A stretch of DNA of 52,230 nt from Reclinomonas americana ATCC 50394 (Eukaryota > Jakobida > Jakobea > Jakobida). Positions 1-9,736 of this stretch are shown here, one piece after another. Under the pieces are notes generated by a model. It saw nothing but the letters and a program-made list of their open reading frames with translations, was not told the origin of the DNA and made no database searches. Every line of letters begins with the position of its first letter. Positions within the stretch are counted from its first letter, which is position 1. A program made the translations under genes and the position numbers. The DNA lies in assembly GCA_048213135.1 (NCBI GenBank), contig PS015016.1, positions 192,681-244,910 on the forward strand, given 5' to 3'.

Positions 1-100
1 GAGCGAGCACGAGCGATGTAAATAAACAACCAGTGAGTACAACACCTGCCATGCAAACGCAGAGTGGCGCAACGCAACACTGTGCGTATGAAAAAAAAAT

Positions 101-930
101 TCAGCCACGACTGTCAGTCAGGTACAACAATTGCACGCAAGGGCTGAACAAACGCAACGCTATGGAGGCACCGAAAAGCGAGCCGCGGAAACACAAACGG
201 GATGTCAGTCTCTCACTGCACAAGAACACCGCACTACTCGACAAGACGCAACACTGTGCGAAAAAACACACGTGAGCACAATGAGACAAATACAAAAGAC
301 GGCAAGCACATCTGACTCACACTACTCGCGCGTGTGAGGCGGAGAGACGGTAAGTTCCCGAACAACGAAAGGAGCGATGCGAAACTGAAAAAATGAACGC
401 AACGCATGTGTGGGCCACCTGAATCGCAACGAGAAACACAGTGAGCACTTTGTGCACAAGCAAGCAAACTCACATAAACAGAGAAGGGGAGTCTCACCGG
501 TAGAGTCTCGTCACTGGCGTGTCCTCCGAACCGGTTGATGGTGAATGGACAGTCCCCTGCATAATGTGCGTGAGCAACACGCGCAGAGACCGCATGATAT
601 TCACTGTCAAAGAGTTCGCAACACTGCCAACAAGTTGTCGTGAGCAGAGTGAGATACACACAGTCGATAAGTGCACGACTTGGAACGCAACAGAATCGTC
701 GTTCGGCGGCAGGCGATTGCGACCCCACACCTGCAGCACACAATTCTCGTGAGGTCAGACCATTCTTTAGAGGAAATAATGTACTCCTGGTTACAACGCA
801 ACAAAGCCTGCAGATGCACGCACTGCATTGTTAGCAACAACGTATCACGCACGAACAGAACACAAATGACGCAACGAAGGAACAGCTGGCGCTCCTCGGC
901 GGTGAAGGACTGCAGCGCACGCCACAAGTA
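101..930 (-). CDS. HECT-domain E3 ubiquitin ligase, C-terminal part (HERC-like), many micro-exons
   Basis: C-terminal half of a HECT catalytic domain, which accepts ubiquitin as a thioester and passes it to substrates. Reading right to left, exons are 930-876 (YLWRALQSFTAEERQLFL), 807-803 (5 nt, GCTTT), 730-692 (VWGRNRLPPNDDS), possibly one base at 623, 556-498 (DCPFTINRFGGHASDETLP), 418-404 (VAHTC) and 384-about 324 (FRIAPFVVRELT...), then an exon giving ERLTSRLCFRGSLFGAS and a last short exon ending in TGA at 101-103. Joined, these give the family signatures FLRFVWGRxRLP and AHTCF, the Cys of the latter being the expected catalytic thiol. Most introns start GTTGCG. The segment after AHTCF lacks a clear LPxYSS motif, so the C-lobe end is divergent or partly mis-modelled. 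Everything upstream lies in the 1030-1529 gap. HERC-like is inferred from the FVWGR block. Confidence 0.72.
803..807 (-). other. 5-nt microexon in the HECT gene
   Basis: The bases GCTTT (minus strand) are preceded by a CTGCAG acceptor and followed at once by GTTGCG. With the preceding exon ending in one coding base (CTT C) and the next beginning GTG TGG, inclusion yields Leu-Arg-Phe-Val-Trp-Gly-Arg, exactly the conserved HECT FLRFVWGR block. Skipping it breaks the frame and removes the Arg-Phe pair. Confidence 0.7.
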
Positions 931-1029
931 CTGCACGCTCACGCGATTAGCAGGAGCGTATGCAACAGTTCCTCTATCAGCCTGACCTGTCTCCGTGCCG
1001 AAATGATCTGTGCCTCTCTCTCTCACTCT

Positions 1030-1529
1030 NNNNNNNNNNNNNNNNNNNNNNNNNNNNNNNNNNNNNNNNNNNNNNNNNNNNNNNNNNNNNNNNNNNNNNN
1101 NNNNNNNNNNNNNNNNNNNNNNNNNNNNNNNNNNNNNNNNNNNNNNNNNNNNNNNNNNNNNNNNNNNNNNNNNNNNNNNNNNNNNNNNNNNNNNNNNNNN
1201 NNNNNNNNNNNNNNNNNNNNNNNNNNNNNNNNNNNNNNNNNNNNNNNNNNNNNNNNNNNNNNNNNNNNNNNNNNNNNNNNNNNNNNNNNNNNNNNNNNNN
1301 NNNNNNNNNNNNNNNNNNNNNNNNNNNNNNNNNNNNNNNNNNNNNNNNNNNNNNNNNNNNNNNNNNNNNNNNNNNNNNNNNNNNNNNNNNNNNNNNNNNN
1401 NNNNNNNNNNNNNNNNNNNNNNNNNNNNNNNNNNNNNNNNNNNNNNNNNNNNNNNNNNNNNNNNNNNNNNNNNNNNNNNNNNNNNNNNNNNNNNNNNNNN
1501 NNNNNNNNNNNNNNNNNNNNNNNNNNNNN
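1030..1529. other. Assembly gap (500 N)
   Basis: Run of N of round length 500, so probably an estimated or default size. It must conceal the N-terminal parts of two HECT proteins transcribed away from it. It is flanked on the left by a (CT)n tract. Confidence 0.95.
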
Positions 1530-1699
1530 TTCGCACATGCAGTGTTGCGTCTCTCGTAATCTGCTTTCTAACTGCCTCGATTGTGTGTCACTCACTTGGT
1601 CGTTTCTTGCATGTCCTGCAGCTCGGTTCGGCTGTATTTTGCTGTCTTTGTGCATGCTGAATATCTGTTGTGTGATTTGAGTGCTCACCTGTGCCACCT

Positions 1700-2232
1700 G
1701 CAACTCGCCCGGTTCGATGTGCACAGCTCGGTGAGTGCAGTGTTCTTTTTGAGTCACGTGATGGTGATTCTGATGCGGTTCTTGGTGGGGGAACGTGCAG
1801 ACTTGCCGGAGTACACGTCGCAAGATGTGCTGCGCGAGCGCATCCTGTTTGGTGTGTGTTCTTGATGGGCGACGTTGTTGTATTTCAAATGCATTGCTAA
1901 ATTTGTTGTTTCTCCAGCCATTGTCAACTGCCAGGCCATCGATACCGACTTCAATCCGGAGAGGTGAGGAGTGTTGTGAAGTGTGTTGTGTGTTTAATTG
2001 TGACTTGGCTAACTCTGTTTGTAACACACAGCTCTGCGTGCGTCGCATCGTGTCACGCACATCTTCTGCGGTGCTTGCTTGTTCCTCACATTTTTTTGTT
2101 GTTGAATGTTGCTGTACACAGCTGGTATGTTATCGTCCAAGAGGGTTGGGAAAAGGTGTAAGGTTGGCAATAGTGAGTGTGTGTGACGGTTCTTCTCGTG
2201 TGTGCAGGTTGGATGCCGGTGTCGAGGAGTGA
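1700..2232 (+). CDS. Second HECT E3 ligase C-lobe (HERC1/HERC2-like), 5' end in gap, 3' end uncertain
   Basis: Plus-strand exons reconstruct the end of another HECT domain. The exon ending at 1752 gives SAVFFL, aligned with the TCFF block. Intron 1753-1800 is followed by 1801-1851 (LPEYTSQDVLRERILF) and, after intron 1852-1917, by 1918-1963 (AIVNCQAIDTDFNPE). LPxYxSxxxxxERLxxAIxxCxxIDxD is the ending seen in large HERC1/HERC2-type ligases, and the junctions are in frame (A+AC, G+CC). The Cys expected in TCFF appears as Val in this reading, so either the junction before 1740 is wrong or this copy is catalytically altered. Exons after 1963 (about 2032-2072, 2122-2156, 2209 onward) are plausible but not supported by homology; the end is approximate. 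Confidence 0.55.
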
Positions 2233-2270
2233 GCAGGTACAGGTGGACGTTGAATGGGAGGAACACGTGA

Positions 2271-2788
2271 AAAGATCAACAATGAATGCCATGGTTATAC
2301 TCTTTGTGACGTGATGGGAGAGGAGATGGTAACAGCTGTCTTGATGACCAAGTTCAAAACATCACACAAACACTAGTCTTGAGGACAACAATAGACAGTT
2401 CACTGATCCAGTCTGGAGATCCACACACAACAATGAGCATCTACCAGTGATCGCCAACAAGTCCCGTGTGCTTTCCTTCTACAACTAAAACTGTTAAAAG
2501 TGTGTTATCGATGTTGAGAATATAGCCCTATTCAGCACACACTGCCACCAGGCCAAGAAGAAGACTTCGTCAGCAGTGATTGCTAGTTACCGATTGGAAG
2601 ACGTCCATCGCAGTAACAGCAGGTTTCTTGTGTCTCTCACACATCTCACACACCATCGACAATGGGCGTGACAAAGGGAACAACACGTGCAGCAGTCTTC
2701 CCCTGCGCACTGACGTCCTCCTCTGGCAAACCTCATGCAAGAAAGAAGCAAATTTTCGCAGCGTGTCATTTGTTTGTTTGTTTTTGTG
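2271..2788. other. Intergenic stretch, nothing recognised
   Basis: No convincing exon chain on either strand. The sequence is AT-richer than its neighbours, contains several ACACA-rich stretches, and runs into the probable 5' UTR of the gene starting at 2789. Confidence 0.4.
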
Positions 2789-3404
2789 ATGGCGGAGGAA
2801 GAGCAGTACTTGTTCTCGAAAGAGTACTATGCTAACTTGCTTGCCCGCATCAAGGCGTTTGCTGAGCGTGCGAGTCGAAAAGTCTATCGGGACCACAAGC
2901 GCAGTTCGACTGTGACTGTGTTTCCTGGAGATGACTACGGTGGCGAGTATGATAATGCGGGAGAGGAAGTGGAGGTGATCGAGGACTCGGTTGGTGGCGA
3001 TCGTGATCGCGAGGTCGATGGCGGCTATCTCAGTGACTGGCCATGGGGCGAGTGCGCCAAGGACTCCACAGTTACGCCCTGCTCTCGCATTGTATGTGTG
3101 CCTCTCTCTCTTTGTGTGTGTGTGTGTGTATGTGCACGTGTGTGTTGGTGGTGGTGGTGTGCGTGTGTTGGTGGTGGTGGTGGCGGTGTGTTGCAATTGT
3201 GTAAAGATATTGGTTGCATTTTTCTGTGAACAGAGGCATCGTGCGGGCATGGCTGGTCATGAGCTTTTCAAGGTCGCTGCAGCTGCCAGTGCGGTAGCAA
3301 GTGTGCTTGATCATGAAGCTCCTTCGAATCCGGATCCACTGCCGGCGCTACATCCCGTCGATTTGCCACCAGCGTTGTTGCGTGACTTACTGATGGCACA
3401 TTGA
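2789..3404 (+). CDS. Hypothetical acidic protein, two exons
   Basis: ATG at 2789 opens a 101-codon exon ending at 3091. A (GT)n/(GGT)n-rich intron 3092-3233 begins GTATGT and ends ACAG, and exon 3234-3404 continues in phase 0 to TGA, giving 157 residues. The N-terminal third (EEQYLFSKEYYANLLARIKA) looks helical and basic around RKVYRDHKR. Residues about 50-85 are strongly acidic (GEEVEVIEDS, GDRDREVDGG). The C-terminus is Ala- and Pro-rich, ending PPALLRDLLMAH. I do not recognise a family. The start was chosen as the first ATG after an upstream in-frame region that does not look coding. Confidence 0.6.
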
Positions 3405-5593
3405 TCTCACGCACACACACACTCTCGATGAGTGTTTCTGCTTGGCTGTGTGTGGTCTGTCGATCGTGGACCACACGCTCGTTGTCGATGTGTACAGGAA
3501 AGAAGAGTGTGCCCCAGCATCTCTTGCGCATGCCTGTTTGTTTCTTTGTGCTCGTGCGAGCGCCTTCATGTTTCTCCCTCTCTCCCTCTCTGTGCGATAT
3601 TTTACGCGTGGCGCGCACACACTCACACACCGCAGAGAGAGAGAAACAGCGTCGCTCTCGCGTTGTGCAAGTGTTGTCTCAAAGTGCCAGTTTTCTCTGC
3701 TTCTTTCTCTCCGTTTCTCCCACAGTTATTTTGCTTTGCCTGCACACACAAACACACACACGCTCAACTTTGCGGATGAGATCTAGAGTGCGCAGAGCGT
3801 GGCAAGTAACTATCTACGGTGTTGGTGGGTTTCCCATGGTCTGATCGAAGTGTGTAATATTTCCAAATTTGGCAGATCCTTTAAAGCTTTTGCCGGTATG
3901 TTGCATGATTTCTCTCTTCACGCATGCATGCACTCGCACGCTGTTCTTCCACATAAGAGAGAGAATGAAATTGATAGTACACACCACGGTGGATGTGTGT
4001 GTGTGTGTGTGAGTCTCTCNNNNNNNNNNNNNNNNNNNNNNNNNNNNNNNNNNNNNNNNNNNNNNNNNNNNNNNNNNNNNNNNNNNNNNNNNNNNNNNNN
4101 NNNNNNNNNNNNNNNNNNNNNNNNNNNNNNNNNNNNNNNNNNNNNNNNNNNNNNNNNNNNNNNNNNNNNNNNNNNNNNNNNNNNNNNNNNNNNNNNNNNN
4201 NNNNNNNNNNNNNNNNNNNNNNNNNNNNNNNNNNNNNNNNNNNNNNNNNNNNNNNNNNNNNNNNNNNNNNNNNNNNNNNNNNNNNNNNNNNNNNNNNNNN
4301 NNNNNNNNNNNNNNNNNNNNNNNNNNNNNNNNNNNNNNNNNNNNNNNNNNNNNNNNNNNNNNNNNNNNNNNNNNNNNNNNNNNNNNNNNNNNNNNNNNNN
4401 NNNNNNNNNNNNNNNNNNNNNNNNNNNNNNNNNNNNNNNNNNNNNNNNNNNNNNNNNNNNNNNNNNNNNNNNNNNNNNNNNNNNNNNNNNNNNNNNNNNN
4501 NNNNNNNNNNNNNNNNNNNNNNNNNNNNNNNNNNNNNNNNNNNNNNNNNNNNNNNNNNNNNNNNNNNNNNNNNNNNNNNNNNNNNNNNNNNNNNNNNNNN
4601 NNNNNNNNNNNNNNNNNNNNNNNNNNNNNNNNNNNNNNNNNNNNNNNNNNAGGCCGACATTATACGGCACACCAATCACTCCGCTCTGCTCATGCCGTAC
4701 TTCATGTGCTTGAAGAGAAATGTTAGTTGCTTGAGTTTTCTTTGCTCAAATAAGCAAAATGAAAGAAGAACGAGTAGGAGACAATACTTATGTCGACTGC
4801 TCGTTCTTCACTTTCAGAAACCATAGTATACCATAAGTAACTAATTAAGCTGCGACAGCGGCTCCATGGCCAGGCGCTAACGGAAACCGTCCTAGGCCTG
4901 CTGCGCCATGATGCTAGCGCTGCGCAGCCGCCACACCAATTGCAGTCCAGTGCTGGCAGTCTCGAGAAGACATTGGGGCACAACACGGTATCAGACCGGC
5001 GGACATATCGCAACGTCTTTTCGATGGGAAGATGCTGATTGTTGTGTGCATGCGTGCAGACTTGTCGGTGCGCAGTGTGTGCGTTGAGCTGCATTCGTGG
5101 TGGCATGTATCACTTGGCCCAGTTTTCTCGCGAGGCAACAAGCACTGCGGCTGGCAGCAACAACGTTGAAACAAGGGGCTTCTGGAAGGAGATTGACGCC
5201 TGCTTTGTTTGAGAGCAAAAGAAGAGCGAAAACGAACAGGACAACTGAATGAAGTGGTGGTTCCTGCTGCCTGGTCGTATCTCACTCTGAAAACCTAAGT
5301 ATACCAATCGGACTAGCGACCTGCGGAGGTCGGTAGTCCCGATCCACACAATTGCAACACATGTAATACAACAAAAACCCGCGGCCGGACCCCATCTACA
5401 AATTGTTGTTGATTTCTCGTGTGCGCTGGCATTTCGAATTCAAAGCGCTGCGGATTGGCGACCTTCGCAATACAGTTTTTAACATGGACTGCAGTGAAGG
5501 CCGCATGTTTGTCGTTTTCGGAATGCCACCAAATCCACAGTCCACCCAAGTGACCAAAAACGCAATCACAGTGTTTCTCTTTCCACACGCAAC
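3405..5593. other. Long gene-poor stretch with a 630-N gap and low-complexity DNA
   Basis: 3405-4019 is dominated by (CA)n, (GA)n and (CT)n tracts with no coherent exon set. N fills about 4020-4650. 4722-4910 holds strong hairpins, annotated separately. A plus-strand reading about 5105-5211 (MYHLAQFSREATSTA... ending at TGA) and a mitochondrial-presequence-like reading from an ATG near 4909 (MMLALRSRHTN) hint at a small gene, but I could not join them with clean splice sites. 5212-5593 looks like spacer and 5' UTR of the ArfGAP gene. Confidence 0.4.
4741..4815. ncRNA. Candidate structured RNA: two adjacent hairpins
   Basis: 4761-4784 and 4791-4815 are near-perfect inverted repeats (arm core AAGAACGAG-TAG against CTG-CTCGTTCTTC), forming about 22 paired bases around a 7-nt loop, with a two-base bulge and a small internal mismatch. 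Just upstream, 4741-4758 forms a 6-bp stem TTTGCT/AGCAAA. A third hairpin lies at about 4869-4899, with a perfect ACGG/CCGT inner stem. The shape would suit a small-RNA precursor or a structured ncRNA; strand and transcription cannot be told from sequence. Confidence 0.3.
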
Positions 5594-8055
5594 ATGTCAC
5601 AGAAAGTCCAAGAGCGTCATCAGAAGATCCTGCGCGATCTTGTGCAGCTTCCCGACAACCGCCGTTGCTTCTCGTGCTCCACTCGAGTTGCGTCATCTGC
5701 AACAGTTGTCGACGCAGTACGCACACACACACACTCTCTCTCTTGCTCTCTGTACATTCCCTCCCCTGTCAGTGCTCTCTCTCTAGAGACAGAAAGAATG
5801 TGTGTGGACACACCCAATTTGCGTGTGTTGCTCATGTCCACACCATCGTCGCTCGACACGCGCACACACGCAACACACACGCGCGCGCTCAGCCGCTTCT
5901 GTGTGTACGCATGAGCACGCGTGTCTCTGCGCGTGTGCACCACGCGCGCGGTTTTCTCTCGCTCTCTTTCTCTTCACACTGCATCACATTGCGTGGGGTT
6001 GTCAATGCCCGCCACCACTCGCGCGCGCACACACGCCCACACTCTCGCTCCCTTCCACTGATGCGTGTTTCTCCTCTCGCCGCGCACTCGTGTTCTCCTG
6101 CCTGCACACTTGTGTTGTGAGAGTTCTATTTTTCTTGCAAGCTCACATCCACGCCACACACACACGCGTTCACAGGGCAACGTGTACGCGGTGCTGCCGT
6201 TCAACATCTTTGGTTTGTTGTCTACTTGCTGCCTAGAGGTAAACCTCCTCCCCTCGCCACGTCATTGACTCATATCTCCTGCTGTGCAGTCTGCACGCAC
6301 TGTGCCGGCATTCAGTTTCGTCTGTTTCTCGTCCTCGGGAGTCGCACTGTTGGCTTACTGTCTGTGTGTGTTTGTGATAGCCGCAAGTTCACCAACCACC
6401 GCGTCAAGGGCATTGGTATGGCCAATTTTACCCCCGATGAGGTCAAGGCGCTGCAGGAGGGCGGCAACAAGGTCTGCTGGAGCTCGCTGACTTCGCGCGC
6501 TCTCTCAATCTATCACACTCACCACCACCTCTCCTCTCTTTTGTTTCTTTATTCATAGGTCGCTCGCGATGTCTGGCTCGGCCAGCTGAAGGACAGCGAC
6601 ATTCGTCTGCCCGACCCCAAGGACGATCGGTTCGTATTCGGCCGCCCCTTCTCGTTGTTCATGCACTGATCTCTCTGTCTCGTTTGCAGTCTGATCGAGG
6701 CGTTCATTCGGAGCGTCTTTGAGCAGAAGCGCTACTACCGCGAGCCAGGAGAGGGTGGCTCGGGCGGCTTTGACGACGATGTTGCGTCGCACGCATGCAT
6801 CACAGAGTGAGAGGATTCTTGTGTTGCTGATCGTGACGCAGGGTGAGGTCGATTCCATTCCGCAAGCCGACGTCCGCGAAGTCGTGAGGGAGCTGCCAAA
6901 GCTCCATGTTGCGTCTTCCTGCTCTATAACGCGCCCTTGCGTCTTTTATGCTCATGAGAACGAGCAGGTGTCGGATCCGGGCACTCGCCCCCGCTCTGGC
7001 TCGGGCCGCAAGATGCAGCTCGGCGGTGGAGGTGGTGGTGCTGGTAGCTCTGCCACACACGCTCGTCGCGATCACTCGCCCGAGAAGCCGGCGGCCGCGG
7101 AGAAGCCAGCTGCCGCAGCCGGTGGCAAGAGCGGTGGTGTTGCGTCACTCGTGCACAAAGTTGGTTTATCGCAGCAGATGATTGACATGTGCATGTTTGG
7201 CTTGCAGGATGATCCATTTGGATTCTTTGATGGCCCCGACCCGCATGCCAGCGCCGCCAAGGCACCTTCGGCGGCCGTGGCTGGTGAGCATGCGTCATAT
7301 CACGCGCGATACATAATGTCCACTCACGTGTACTTGTTGCAGGTCTTGATGAGTTTGACGCCGCGTGGGACGATGATGGAGTGCGTCGTCGCATGTTTTT
7401 GATTTCATGTTGGCGCTTGCTTTCACTCACTTCGTCTGTTCTGTCCAGGCTGCGGCTGCGGCTTCGGCAGCACCTGCCAAGGACAAGAAGTCGATTGTGT
7501 CGGATCTGTTCAAGTCGGTGAGTCGCTCCCTCTCTCGTTTTACCACTGTACCTCTCCCTTCCTCTGACACATGAAATCAGATGCCGGGTGGTGGCTTTGG
7601 TGGTGGTTTTGGCGGTCAGGCGGCACCCTACGGCGCCAACCCGTACGGCGCGCAAGCCAATCCCTACGGTCAACCGGCTGGCGGCAACCCCTACGGCCAA
7701 CCGGCCGGTGGCAATCCGTACGGACAGCCGGCTGGTGGTAACCCCTACGGGCAGCCGGCTGGCGGCAACCCGTACGGCCAAGCTGCGGGTGGCAACCCAT
7801 TCGGCGGAGCTGCTGGCGGCAACCCGTTCGGTGGTGCTGCCGCAGGCGGTTACAACATGCCGCAGCAGGCCAACCCCTACGGCGGAGCCGCGCAGGGTGG
7901 CAATCCGTTTGGTGGACAGCAGGCGCAGGGCGGCAATCCGTTTGGTGGTGGTGAGTTCCATTTCTGTCCATTTTTTCCTGTCTTTAATGTTCTCGTACTC
8001 ATGTCAGTTGTCGCCAGACATGGGTGGCTTTGGCGGTGGCTACCCGCAGCAGCAG

Positions 8056-8090
<35 letters not shown>

Positions 8091-8885
8091 GCAGCAGTAC
8101 CAGCAGCAGATGTACGCGCAGCAGATGATGGCTCAGCAGCAACAGCAGCAGATGATGATGGCGCAGGGTATGCTCCCGTACGGCGCCGCCGGCGGTTATG
8201 GAGCTCACCAGGGTGAGTTCCACTCGCCCCCTCCAACCGTGACGTTGGTATGTACTGACTCCACTCCGTAGGTATGATGGGCGGAGGTCTTGGAGCTGGC
8301 CTGCCGGGTATGCCTGGTCAGTCAGCGGCACAGCCTGGCGTCGGTGGTGGCTTTGGAGCACCTGCACCCGCACCAGTGAGTGACACGTCTCGTGTTTCTG
8401 GATGATTGCCACTTGTTGATCTGATTTTTTTGTGTCGACGCAGGAACCCGCTGCCCCTGATCCATTCGCGGGCATTGTGGACTTGAAGCACGCTAATGTG
8501 GCCAAGAAGCCTGCCGGTGCTCCCGCTCCGGCACGCCCAGCTGGTATGTTGCTTGCGCGCTGACGCATGCATTCTTATGTCTGTTTCGTCGTTTGACGTG
8601 TTTTCTTGCGCCAGCTGCCCCGGCGGCCGCACCATCAAATGGATTCGGCGACGCGTTCGGCGCCCCTGCTCCCGCTCGCGCCCCGGCACCCGCTGCCTCG
8701 TCGATGAGCAGCAGCGATCCGTTTGGTGACCCATTCGGTGCTCCTGCGCCTGCGCAAGGTACGACAAACGCTCCCGCTTGCCACCTGTCAGTCTATGCCT
8801 TCTCACACCATTCTCTCTCCGCACAGCGCCGAAGCCTGCAGCTGCTCCTGCGGCGGCCGCTGGCAATCCGTTTGACTTCTTCTAA
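5594..8885 (+). CDS. AGFG/AGD14-type ArfGAP with NPF and DPF motifs
   Basis: Arf GTPase-activating domain followed by a long endocytic-adaptor tail. Exons begin 5594-5686, 6176-6212, 6290-6314, 6381-6471, 6559-6629, 6690-6780, 6842-6907 and 6968-7138, and continue to TAA at 8883-8885. The zinc finger is split: CFSC in exon 1, VCTHC over exons 2-3, then the catalytic-Arg region IHRKFTNHRVKGIGMA. This is the AGFG/Hrb/AGD14 form (HRVK, GGN) rather than ARFGAP1. The tail has DDPFGFF, PDPF and SDPFGDPF motifs (AP-2 appendage-type), many NPYGQPAGG and NPFGG repeats (EH-domain-type NPF), a Gln run near 8044-8160, and ends NPFDFF. Family knowledge puts it in clathrin-dependent vesicle traffic. Introns at 5687, 6781, 6908 and 7139 start GTTGCGTC; others start GTGAGT-like. 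Confidence 0.9.
7651..7940 (+). repeat. 27-bp coding repeats (NPYGQPAGG) in the ArfGAP tail
   Basis: Four to five near-identical 27-bp units each encode the nonapeptide NPYGQPAGG, passing into degenerate NPFGG units. Synonymous differences between units indicate that the protein repeat is maintained. NPF copies are candidate EH-domain ligands. Confidence 0.85.
8044..8163 (+). repeat. CAG/CAA-rich polyglutamine-coding tract
   Basis: An imperfect run of CAG and CAA triplets encodes about 18 consecutive Gln and then further Gln-Met-rich sequence within the ArfGAP tail. The CAA interruptions suggest a relatively stable repeat. Confidence 0.85.
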
Positions 8886-9091
8886 GCTCCCTGTCAACCA
8901 CTTGCCCCTCTCTCCCTCTCTCCTGTCGCTAGTTGGCATGAAAAAGAAGTATTTCACCAGTATCCCGTGTAGTTGCTGTCCCTCGCTCGGACAGTTGTCT
9001 TTGTCTCGTTTCCTCACTCTCTGTTCCTTTTTTTTTTACTCTTTCGTTTTAGTAAACCTCCCATCTTTCTCTCTCACTCTCTCACTCTCTC

Positions 9092-9736
9092 TCATCGATA
9101 GTATCGCTGCACACTGTCGCAAATGGCCTCGACACCCGACTTGGCGTCGTCCTCGCTCACATTGCGCGGACACACCGCCCACCAGCACACAAGCAGCGTG
9201 TGCCGCAGCTGTGCAAACGAGGCCGGCAGCATCTCCACCGGCGCACTGCCAATGCCGAGATCCAGCAGCGCGGACAACTCGCCAATGCCCTCCGGCAACG
9301 CGCTCAGCTCCTCATTGCCGTCCACATGCAGCACCTGCAGTCGCCGCAGCTGACACACCTCATCCGGCAGGCGGCGTAGCCTATTACGATCCACTCGCAG
9401 CTCACGCAGGTGCACCAGCAGTGCAATCTCCCGTGGCAGCTCCTCCAGCGCATTGTCATGCAACGCCAGGTGCGTCAACGAACCCGCTAATGAGCGACAC
9501 AGTGGCGCTGGTAGACACCCGCGCAACGCATTGTGATCCAAGTACACGTGCACAGTGCGGCTGCCGACCGCCTCAGCGAGCGCCACCCACACCTCGTCTT
9601 CCACGGACTCGAGCGTGCGATCATGAGCGTCGATCACCACCTCCTCGTGTGACGCATTCTGCTCGATCGCTCTCAACGTCGCCAGTGACGAGAGTCGCCA
9701 CACGTGGTCGTCGCACGCAGGAACACGCCACTCCAT
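9092..9736 (-). CDS. Leucine-rich repeat protein
   Basis: Intronless 214-residue reading frame from ATG at 9736 to TGA at 9092-9094. At least four LRR units are visible, of the plant/LAP short type with the LPxEI signature: LTHLALHDNALEELPREIAL, LRELRVDRNRLRRLPDEV and LQVLHVDGNEELSALPEGI. N-terminal residues (EWRVPACDDHVWRL) look like a capping segment, and a non-LRR C-terminal helix follows. A longer frame upstream exists only with a non-ATG start and would run into the divergent PDCD2 gene, so ATG 9736 is preferred. Probably a protein-interaction scaffold; partner unknown. Confidence 0.8.
   Translation of the reverse strand: MEWRVPACDDHVWRLSSLATLRAIEQNASHEEVVIDAHDRTLESVEDEVWVALAEAVGSRTVHVYLDHNALRGCLPAPLCRSLAGSLTHLALHDNALEELPREIALLVHLRELRVDRNRLRRLPDEVCQLRRLQVLHVDGNEELSALPEGIGELSALLDLGIGSAPVEMLPASFAQLRHTLLVCWWAVCPRNVSEDDAKSGVEAICDSVQRYYR

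Noticed and set aside
607-1559. Frames reading through N runs (1030-1529, 4020-4650, 49724-50205)
   Set aside because: They are artefacts of translating N as open; no amino-acid evidence inside the gaps.
3268-3630. Minus-strand exon reading FFPVHIDNERVVHDRQ
   Set aside because: A short protein-like patch without flanking splice sites in frame and surrounded by simple repeats.
5300-5345. tRNA gene
   Set aside because: A hairpin and a weak B-box-like TAGTCCCGATCC are present, but no acceptor stem, anticodon arm or complete cloverleaf could be folded.
6924-7961. 345-codon minus-strand frame rich in Arg/Ser/Val opposite the ArfGAP tail
   Set aside because: It mirrors the NPYGQPAGG repeats and crosses established plus-strand exon boundaries; composition is that of an antisense shadow.
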